NCBI GenBank assembly: GCA_964466595.1
Contig: CAYXNR010000058.1
Coordinates: 1-12,707, forward strand
Length of the DNA stretch: 12,707 bases
From: JABDGC01 sp964466595
GTDB lineage: Bacteria; Pseudomonadota; Gammaproteobacteria; DSM-16500
Reading direction: 5' to 3'
Below are positions 1 to 5,386 of this stretch, one piece after another. The position numbers and the translations under genes were made by a program. Below the pieces are notes generated by a model. The model did no database searches, had not been told where the DNA came from, and saw only the letters and a program-made list of their open reading frames with translations. How positions within the stretch are numbered: position 1 is the first letter of the stretch; each line of letters starts with the position of its first letter.

Positions 1-7
1 TTTGAAT

Positions 8-183
8 CCCCTCCCGCCACGCTTTTTGTGGAGGGAGGGGTAGGGGTGGGAGGCTAAAGTTCTTGTACTAAATCGTATTTTTTCGTGTTCGTAACTTCCT
101 CTTCCTCTATTTCATTTGAGATAAAACTTATTTTTTACCTCCCACCCCTACCCCTCCCTCCACAAAAAGCGTGGCGGGAGGGG
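8..183. repeat. Perfect 46-bp inverted repeat with AT-rich 84-bp centre
   Basis: Positions 8-53 and 138-183 are exact reverse complements over 46 bp; I checked them base by base. The arms are strongly strand-biased: C-rich then G-rich on the left, the mirror on the right, with a central GCTTTTTGTGG / CCACAAAAAGC block. The 84 bp between them are AT-rich and show no ORF. No transposase is present. The element could be a short non-autonomous palindromic element or two facing copies of a dispersed GC-rich repeat. A function as transcription barrier or terminator is possible but not shown. Confidence 0.9.
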
Positions 184-359
184 GTGCAAATCAGGCTGAT
201 TTATTCAATAAAGCCCCGAGTGGTTTTTTGTAAGTAGTTCATTTCATTTTATATTTTATAAAAAAACTCTGCCGGGGTTGAAGACCTTTCTTAGCGTTTC
301 AACCAGGAAATACCGCCTATACTTCATAAAAGGCTGGTCGAAATGAGTAGGGGGAGAAT
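184..359. other. Non-coding leader region before the first gene
   Basis: No ORF of note is visible here. The stretch near 205-228 has a weak hairpin followed by six T and might be a terminator for a gene left of the window, but the stem is poor. The region is AT-rich up to about 270. It then leads into the candidate promoter and ribosome binding site of the 360-2234 gene. Confidence 0.5.
296..323 (+). promoter_or_regulatory. Candidate promoter of the 360-2234 gene
   Basis: A TATACT hexamer at 318-323 matches the sigma-70 -10 consensus at five of six positions. The only -35 candidate is the weak GTTTCA at 296-301, 16 bp upstream. Transcription would start near 330, leaving a 30-nt leader that includes the strong AGGGGGAG ribosome binding site at about 349-356. 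The weak -35 may mean activator dependence, or a wrong call. Confidence 0.3.
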
Positions 360-2234
360 ATGTCTGCTTCTGATCGAAAGAACTACCAAGAAGATGAGGC
401 TGCAAAAGAATTAAAGGAGGAGCAGGCTAGTCTCGATTTGTCCGAAGGAGAGGAGCTTAGTGAAGAAGAAAAAAGGTCTATTGAAATAGAATTAGGAGAA
501 TTAAAAGAATTATTCGAACAAAGATTAGAATTTGATAAGCTCGCTATTCTCGGTTCACCTAAAAAATTGGAGGAAGCTCTTCTTACTCAAGCAGAAGTGG
601 ATTCCGGTTCACCTAAAAAATCGGGAGAAGCTCTTCTTACTCAAGCAGAAGTGGATTTAAGAAAATTAGTTCTAGGCTATCGCTTGGCTAGGCTGGCTCA
701 AAAAAAGGAAAATGACTCCGAAAAAATTGCCGCCGCAAAGGAAAATGCTTTAACTTCACTCTATTTAAGTAGAGTAAGAGATAGTCAAGCACAAGATGTT
801 AAGAAGAAGCAAGTTCGTTTACTCGAAATAGATGATTTCATGCCTGAGATTGATGCTCTATATCATGACAATCATCAAAACTTAAAAATAAATTTAGTAA
901 AATTTATTAAAGAAACCCTGATACCAGAAATCAAAAAACAGACGGGGCTTGATTCTGAATTATTTGTAACTTTATGTAGCGAGCTTGAAAAAGAAATAGA
1001 GCTTGAAAAAATAAAGAGTGAAAAAAAACTTCAATCAAACCTTGCTAGTGCAAGTGAAGAAATGAAAGTAGACCCGGATAAGCCTAGCGAAGAAACTACA
1101 GAAGAAGAGAACGAACTCAACGAAGAAGCTAAAGTAGAAGCGGCCGCTCTGCCCAGCGAAGAAATCAACAAGGATCAGGACAAACCCAGCGATAAAATCA
1201 GCAACCAACCCAGACAAAAAATGCAAGAAAACGCTTATGGACCTAATCCTAGGCTTGTATCCATGATACAAACTATTCAATTAACACTTGATGAGGTTCT
1301 GGAAGGAAAAATAAAAAAACGCGAGGCCTTACTTCAGGAAGCTGGTCTCGATCTTAAGTCATGTTCAATGCCCTATTTTATCGGAACTTTTAATGAATGT
1401 GATTTAAAAAACAAGAAGGAACATGAATTAAAAATTGCACTGCTCAAAGAAATGAATCAACATATCGAATTACTAGAAAAAATTATTGCTTTACAGCAAG
1501 CCCTCAGCAACCCTGAGAATGATCCCGTCGCCCTACTGAAAAAGCAGCATCCTCCAGTAGATCCAAGCGTTGTAGAGAAAGCCGCCCAATTTATTCCAAC
1601 TATAGAGCAAGCTTTAAAGCAGTCTCTTGATTTATATGAAAATGAGATCTGCGACTGGTACAGTTGTGACAGCTTAGAGATTTTAGCAAAACGCTCCGCC
1701 TTACTCGGCTTTCTTTCTGAGGCAGTAGAAAAGACTACTGCTTTAGTTCAAGACCACTCTGGCTCGACGAAAACCGCTCAAGCCTTGTTTAGTACAATTA
1801 AATTGGAAAAGAAAGGAAAAATTCATCAACTTTGTTTGGCCCATCCCGATCTTGCCGAATGTCTATCTGCATACAGTAGTGCTATTGGGATCTCGCTGCT
1901 CATAACAGGCGTCTTAGTCACTGCAATTCCTGTATTGGGCGGACCCCTTACTGGGCTGCCGCTCATGGCTGCGGGCTTGGGTCTGCTTACCTTAAGCGCC
2001 TCTCTTGCCAAAACCTTGCCCGGGGGGTTTTCTCAAGTAAGAGGGAGTCAAGCCTATGAACAAAAGCATGATCAAGGTTTTTTTAGTACAGAAAGAAGCC
2101 TAGCCTTGGCAAAATTTTCGGATCATTTAGAAAAAATAGCAAACTTCCACAAAAAAATGGGCAAGGCTTTTGCTAAATCAGCCGAAGCAGGGGCAGAACC
2201 ACATGCCCCGAGATCAAAACGCTTAGGTTCTTAG
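360..2234 (+). CDS. Orphan coiled-coil/acidic protein with C-terminal hydrophobic segment; possible secreted effector
   Basis: I do not recognise this 624-aa protein. It starts at ATG 360 behind a strong purine-rich ribosome binding site (AGGGGGAG). The N-terminal half is very rich in Glu and Lys and predicted helical. Residues 65-82 and 83-100 are a near-perfect 18-residue tandem duplication (GSPKK...LLTQAEVD). Residues about 230-287 are an acidic low-complexity linker with repeated DKPS and PSEE motifs. Residues about 504-553 are hydrophobic and Gly/Leu-rich, enough for one hairpin or two membrane passes. There is no N-terminal signal peptide, and the C-terminus is basic (PRSKRLGS). Large charged helical proteins with a late hydrophobic hairpin are common among Dot/Icm effectors of Legionellales, so that role is an inference; no catalytic motif is visible. 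Its last codons lie inside a direct repeat shared with 2975-3021. Confidence 0.85.
   Translation: MSASDRKNYQEDEAAKELKEEQASLDLSEGEELSEEEKRSIEIELGELKELFEQRLEFDKLAILGSPKKLEEALLTQAEVDSGSPKKSGEALLTQAEVDLRKLVLGYRLARLAQKKENDSEKIAAAKENALTSLYLSRVRDSQAQDVKKKQVRLLEIDDFMPEIDALYHDNHQNLKINLVKFIKETLIPEIKKQTGLDSELFVTLCSELEKEIELEKIKSEKKLQSNLASASEEMKVDPDKPSEETTEEENELNEEAKVEAAALPSEEINKDQDKPSDKISNQPRQKMQENAYGPNPRLVSMIQTIQLTLDEVLEGKIKKREALLQEAGLDLKSCSMPYFIGTFNECDLKNKKEHELKIALLKEMNQHIELLEKIIALQQALSNPENDPVALLKKQHPPVDPSVVEKAAQFIPTIEQALKQSLDLYENEICDWYSCDSLEILAKRSALLGFLSEAVEKTTALVQDHSGSTKTAQALFSTIKLEKKGKIHQLCLAHPDLAECLSAYSSAIGISLLITGVLVTAIPVLGGPLTGLPLMAAGLGLLTLSASLAKTLPGGFSQVRGSQAYEQKHDQGFFSTERSLALAKFSDHLEKIANFHKKMGKAFAKSAEAGAEPHAPRSKRLGS
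551..658 (+). repeat. 54-bp tandem duplication inside the 360-2234 gene
   Basis: Units 551-604 and 605-658 are nearly identical and in frame, giving two 18-residue copies. Differences cluster in the middle (Leu-Glu versus Ser-Gly) and at the last residue. The low divergence suggests a recent duplication. Confidence 0.9.
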
Positions 2235-2247
2235 GTCAGGCAGACTT
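2198..2247 (+). repeat. Left copy of direct repeat bracketing the TA module
   Basis: Positions 2203-2223 match 2981-3001 with one mismatch in 21 bp (core CCGAGATCAAAACGCT). Positions 2237-2247 (CAGGCAGACTT) match 3011-3021 exactly. Weaker similarity extends to 2198 on the left. This copy contains the last codons and the stop of the 360-2234 gene. Confidence 0.75.
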
Positions 2248-2283
2248 CTTTCTTAGAACTTCCCTCCTTGTAAATAAAATATA

Positions 2284-2312
2284 TTGACAACAATAGAGAT
2301 ATCTTCTAAACT
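2284..2312 (+). promoter_or_regulatory. Sigma-70 promoter of the toxin-antitoxin operon
   Basis: A perfect TTGACA -35 lies at 2284-2289. A TAAACT -10 (four of six) lies at 2307-2312, with an optimal 17-bp spacer. Transcription would start near 2319, just before the AGGGGA ribosome binding site at 2325-2330. In this class of module the antitoxin, alone or with the toxin, usually represses this promoter. I did not find a clear operator palindrome. Confidence 0.65.
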
Positions 2313-2335
2313 TAAATAAAAAATAGGGGATTGAT

Positions 2336-2614
2336 GTGATCAGGGTTGTAGAAATAGCTCTTAGTGCAAAAAAAGTGTTTCATAAAATTCCTCTACCGAT
2401 CAAAAAAAAGCTCTTTACTTGGGTTGCAGCAGTCGAAGAAAGAGGACTTAATGAGGTAAGAAAAATATCTGGGTATCATGATGAGCCATTAAAAGGCGAT
2501 AGACAGGGTCAACGCTCTATACGTCTTAACAAACAGTGGAGAGCAATTTACCGAATTATCAACGCGAAAATTGAATTTGTACTAATCGAAGAGGTAACAC
2601 CACATGACTACTAA
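2336..2614 (+). CDS. Type II toxin, RelE/HigB family (probable mRNA interferase)
   Basis: This 92-aa basic protein has the layout of RelE/ParE-superfamily toxins of the HigB type. Charged helices fill residues 10-45. They are followed by a strand motif GYHDEPLKGDRQGQRSIRLN (47-66), the WRAIYRI strand (68-74) and a terminal HDY. Family members cleave mRNA in or near the ribosome; the Arg-rich strand and the C-terminal His/Tyr are the usual catalytic positions. The start is GTG 2336, placed 5 nt after AGGGGA (2325-2330); an ATG overlapping it at 2334 is immediately followed by a stop. The toxin gene comes first, as in higBA, and overlaps the antitoxin gene by 11 bp, so the two are translationally coupled. 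The pair is probably a stability or phage-response module. Assignment to HigB rather than another RelE subfamily is by motif only. Confidence 0.88.
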   Translation: MIRVVEIALSAKKVFHKIPLPIKKKLFTWVAAVEERGLNEVRKISGYHDEPLKGDRQGQRSIRLNKQWRAIYRIINAKIEFVLIEEVTPHDY

Positions 2615-2918
2615 AAAACACAGATCTGCACGAGAAGCACTTCATGATGTTCTTAGATCTTCCTTTGGAGAATTTGTTAGAGATATTCGAGAGTGTGATG
2701 AAATATCTCAAACTGAACTTGCTAGGCGTATGCGTGTATCTCGCCAATTTGTTTATGCTGTTGAAAAAGATAAGGCTAATATTAGCCTAGAAATGGCTAT
2801 TAAAATTGCTCGCGCTTTTGGCTATCCCTATGAAGCTTTCGTTGAAATATTTTTAAATGATATGCTAAGGAAATCTGGAATAAATAAAATTGTTCATCTT
2901 GAGTCTAAAGCGGCTTAA
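2604..2918 (+). CDS. Antitoxin, XRE-family helix-turn-helix (HigA-like)
   Basis: This 104-aa protein carries a Cro/C1-type helix-turn-helix at about residues 35-80: SQTELARRMRVSRQFVYAVE, followed by the helix ISLEMAIKIARAFGYPYEAF. This is the DNA-binding module of antitoxins that partner RelE/HigB toxins. It would neutralise the upstream toxin and autorepress the promoter at 2284-2312. The start ATG 2604 lies inside the last codons of the toxin gene, an 11-bp overlap. The short C-terminal tail (about 85-104) is the likely toxin-contact part, by analogy with related pairs. Downstream, 2919-2974 shows no clear terminator before the convergent gene ends. Confidence 0.9.
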   Translation: MTTKKHRSAREALHDVLRSSFGEFVRDIRECDEISQTELARRMRVSRQFVYAVEKDKANISLEMAIKIARAFGYPYEAFVEIFLNDMLRKSGINKIVHLESKAA

Positions 2919-2974
2919 TTTTCAAGCAGAGAATAAAACATCCGATCGTAAATCCCACTATCTTTATAGGCCCT

Positions 2975-3021
2975 ACCAAAATGCGCCGAGATCAAAACGC
3001 TAACCTAGCGCAGGCAGACTT
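2975..3021 (+). repeat. Right copy of direct repeat bracketing the TA module
   Basis: This matches 2198-2247 in the same orientation (see that entry). It overlaps the stop codon and last codons of the minus-strand gene 3000-4565. The repeat therefore marks both gene ends that face the TA module. Confidence 0.75.
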
Positions 3022-4565
3022 GCTTCCTTCTTTCCTTCGCTCTTATCCTCTTCTTGATAAGAGTCATGATTCACAATTTCTTGTAATAAGTCTCTTACTC
3101 GAGATTTTCTCCATTCTTCAGTAGCGGTATTGAAAAAACGCCAAGTCACGCTTCTCTCTCCTAAGGATTTTTTGGCCTGGCTTTGCAAGGCCTCCAAGGT
3201 CTTCGCTTCTTTTAAGGCTTCTAAACAAGCTCTTTTTTTTATTTTGGTATTCATTTCAAAACGAATAAAGGTTGTTATACAAGCTCTTTCGGAGCGTTTT
3301 GTAAGTAAACTGATTTCTTCGCTCAAGAGCAGATCTAAGGCGGATATTTTTTCACTCAGCTCGTCAGGAATATCGTTTGGATCTGCCTTGACCACAGAAA
3401 AGAAAGTGTTCGCTTGCCTCATCCGAGAATAACGTGTTTTCGGTTTTGAAATGAGAGGACGCTTTTCTTCTTTTAATTTCGGGCTACTTCGTTGTCGAGA
3501 GGAAGGCAGCTGACCTTGGCTGATTATTTCTAATAAATCCAGAGTAGTACTCGGAGGCGTATAATGTAAAATCGAAATCAATTTTTTGTACCGCTTTTTA
3601 TAAGTCATACAAATTTCCTGCCAAGAAGCTTCTTTATTGTTTTGAAGCTCTTGTAGAAAACAATTTAATAAGGTTTTTTTATTTTTTGCGATGTCTTTTT
3701 CATCTATAATCACCTTGATTAAAGCAATGACTATCTTCCTTCTTGTTCTATCAATATAGCCTGGATCTTTTGCAATACGCTGTTTTCTTTTTTCATCTGT
3801 TTCATTTGCAACAAAGCGGTTCTCCTCTTGCTGGAGATACTCTAAGGGAGGCACATTTTTCGCAAGCGCTACTCTTTTTGCTTTCGCTACTGCATAGTGA
3901 TGCTTGATCTGCCGTTTCACTTCTGGACTCTGCTCTTGTTCTTGCAAGGTTTTTATTGTAGTGGCCGTTTGCTGATCGAGAGCATAAGCAGAGATATAAC
4001 CTCGACGCGTTTTTTGATCATAAAAAACGGGTTTCCAAATCACCTCCACATACATGGTTTCATCTGGCTCTTGTTTTTCATAAGCAGCAGCATATACACA
4101 AGCCTCAGTAAATCCGTTTGCAAAAAGATAATTTGCTACTTGCTGCGCATAAGAATCATTTTGCCCTGCATTGGAAAGTCCTGTTGCACAACCAAAGAGA
4201 TAAATAGCTTTCACTTTTAATTTATCTTGATGAGTAAAGGGAGGCTTAGTAAATAAATTCCAGCTTTTCTTAGCTTGAAAAGCTTTGGCAAAAAACTCGA
4301 CAAATTCTTTGGCAGTAAATTCACCAAAAACTTCATGGTCACTGTGTCCTAAAAAAAACAGTGCCCCAAGTTCTTCATCTGCTGTTTTTAATTCTAATTT
4401 GTCTGTGGTGAAAGGATTAGCCTCACCTTTGTGAAAATCATTGACCTGAAGCGACTCGCCAGTTTTGATTTGCGTATAAGAAAATAGCATGGCCAATTCG
4501 GTCGCCATGCTGTTAGTTTCTTCCGAGGCATCGACTCTAAATATCCTATATATCCGTGAAAACAT
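3000..4565 (-). CDS. Putative caspase-clan (C80/CHAT-like) cysteine peptidase domain protein
   Basis: This 521-aa protein has no N-terminal signal peptide. Residues about 60-160 look like a clan CD peptidase core. A hydrophobic strand ends in His74 (GALFFLGHSD), followed by FGEFTAKEFVEFFAKAF. A second strand ends in Cys126 (KAIYLFGCATG), followed by a helix YAQQVANYLFANGF. The His-Cys distance of 52 residues and the GH...GC spacing resemble the MARTX/toxin cysteine protease domain (C80). The GCATG motif also resembles CHAT domains. Residues 200-521 are Lys/Glu-rich helices of unknown function. The C-terminal tail has an acidic block (QEEDKSEGKKE) about 16 residues from the end, as in Dot/Icm substrates; a secreted effector is therefore inferred, not shown. 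ATG 4565 follows a good AAAGGAG at 4570-4576. Confidence 0.7.
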   Translation of the reverse strand: MFSRIYRIFRVDASEETNSMATELAMLFSYTQIKTGESLQVNDFHKGEANPFTTDKLELKTADEELGALFFLGHSDHEVFGEFTAKEFVEFFAKAFQAKKSWNLFTKPPFTHQDKLKVKAIYLFGCATGLSNAGQNDSYAQQVANYLFANGFTEACVYAAAYEKQEPDETMYVEVIWKPVFYDQKTRRGYISAYALDQQTATTIKTLQEQEQSPEVKRQIKHHYAVAKAKRVALAKNVPPLEYLQQEENRFVANETDEKRKQRIAKDPGYIDRTRRKIVIALIKVIIDEKDIAKNKKTLLNCFLQELQNNKEASWQEICMTYKKRYKKLISILHYTPPSTTLDLLEIISQGQLPSSRQRSSPKLKEEKRPLISKPKTRYSRMRQANTFFSVVKADPNDIPDELSEKISALDLLLSEEISLLTKRSERACITTFIRFEMNTKIKKRACLEALKEAKTLEALQSQAKKSLGERSVTWRFFNTATEEWRKSRVRDLLQEIVNHDSYQEEDKSEGKKEASLPALG

Positions 4566-4587
4566 AGTGCTCCTTTAAGAGATCATC

Positions 4588-4655
4588 CAAGAACCTTCGA
4601 AACACTCGGCCACAGGAGTCACAAGAACCTTCGAAACACTCGGCCACAGGAGTCA
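4588..4655. repeat. Perfect 34-bp tandem duplication upstream of the peptidase-like gene
   Basis: Units 4588-4621 and 4622-4655 are identical over 34 bp. Each contains TTCGAA and CGGCCA palindromes. The pair sits 12 bp beyond the ribosome binding site of the 3000-4565 gene, in the position of its promoter or operator. No convincing sigma-70 promoter was found within it on the minus strand. Confidence 0.9.
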
Positions 4656-4674
4656 GCTGCCTCGTTGCAAAGAT

Positions 4675-4708
4675 TCGCGGCCGCGAGCCCGTCAATCCTT
4701 TAGGATTG
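4675..4708 (-). terminator. Possible hairpins at the 3' end of ppiB
   Basis: Read on the minus strand, CAATCC-TAAA-GGATTG (4708-4693) forms a 6-bp stem whose loop contains the ppiB stop codon. It is followed by the 12-bp perfect palindrome TCGCGGCCGCGA (4686-4675). There is only a short T run after it, so intrinsic termination is uncertain. Confidence 0.35.
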
Positions 4709-5224
4709 AGGGGCAGAAGAAACAGTATTCTCTTCGCTCACGACGGCCTTCTCAATCAGCACCTGCTCTACAGGCACATTCTGATGTCCGCCACGACTGG
4801 TTGTCGCTACTTTTTTAATCTTATCGATCACAGCCATGCCTTCAATCACTTTGCCAAAAACGCAGTAACCCCATCCCTTGTCAGATTCTTGAGTATAATC
4901 GAGAAAATCATTATCAACGACATTAATAAAAAACTGAGCCGAGGCTGAATGCGGATCAGAGGTGCGCGCCATAGCAATCGTACCCTTTTTATTGCTCTTG
5001 GCTTGCTTTGCTTCATTTGGAATAGGTGCACCTGTTTTTTTTGCTTGCAAATCGGAATCCAAGCCACCGCCTTGAATCATGAAGCCATTAATCACACGAT
5101 GGAAAAGCGTGCCGTCATAAAAACCGGCTTTGACATAGTTTAAAAAATTATCAGCAGTTTGAGGCGTATTTTTAAAATCCAATTCTAGCGTAATATCGCC
5201 AAAATTCGTTTTCAGCGTAACCAT
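4700..5224 (-). CDS. ppiB: Peptidyl-prolyl cis-trans isomerase B (cyclophilin)
   Basis: This 174-aa cyclophilin is cytoplasmic, since it has no signal peptide. It catalyses cis-trans isomerisation of Xaa-Pro bonds during folding. The cyclophilin signature is clear: FHRVINGFMIQGGG at residues 41-54, with catalytic Arg43 plus Phe48 and Gln51. MARTSDPHSASAQFFIN (85-101) and GWGYCVFGKVIEGM (117-130) follow. The length is close to E. coli PpiB (164 aa), with a short extra Ser/Glu-rich tail from about residue 160. ATG 5224 is preceded by AGGAAAA (5233-5239) at good spacing. It is transcribed divergently from the membrane-protein gene and is not evidently in an operon. Confidence 0.95.
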   Translation of the reverse strand: MVTLKTNFGDITLELDFKNTPQTADNFLNYVKAGFYDGTLFHRVINGFMIQGGGLDSDLQAKKTGAPIPNEAKQAKSNKKGTIAMARTSDPHSASAQFFINVVDNDFLDYTQESDKGWGYCVFGKVIEGMAVIDKIKKVATTSRGGHQNVPVEQVLIEKAVVSEENTVSSAPQS

Positions 5225-5257
5225 ATTTTTATTTTCCTGTATAAGTAAGAGCTAGCA

Positions 5258-5286
5258 AGTATATCGTATTTTTCGCTTCATTTCAC
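5258..5286 (-). promoter_or_regulatory. Candidate ppiB promoter
   Basis: On the minus strand, GTGAAA (plus 5281-5286, four of six to the -35 consensus) and TATACT (plus 5258-5263, five of six to the -10) are separated by exactly 17 bp. The leader to ATG 5224 would be about 27 nt and contains the AGGAAAA ribosome binding site. Confidence 0.5.
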
Positions 5287-5364
5287 GGTGAACGATGAGC
5301 AAACTTTTGCCTCAAGCTGCGAGCGTTTGCCTCAGCCAGGGAGATCGATTAGACTGATCCCCTT

Positions 5365-5370
5365 TATAAT
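5365..5370 (+). promoter_or_regulatory. Perfect -10 hexamer before the membrane-protein gene
   Basis: TATAAT at 5365-5370 is a consensus -10 box. It has no recognisable -35 and no extended TG. If used, the transcript would start near 5377, leaving about 10 nt before ATG 5387. It is the main reason for preferring that start codon. Confidence 0.3.
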
Positions 5371-5386
5371 TAGTTGGCTCTTTCTC

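Noticed and set aside
3130..4220. Plus-strand ORFs of about 100 aa (3130-3432 and 3897-4220)
   Set aside because: They lie antisense within the 521-aa gene, have no ribosome binding site, and show composition typical of shadow frames.
4678..4685. GCGGCCGC site as a sign of cloning vector sequence
   Set aside because: A second such site occurs inside the 360-2234 gene, and the surrounding sequence is continuous native coding or intergenic DNA.
5288..5386. GTG 5288 as start of the membrane-protein gene
   Set aside because: No ribosome binding site is visible, it abuts the ppiB -35, and a consensus TATAAT lies downstream of it before ATG 5387. Kept only as an alternative.
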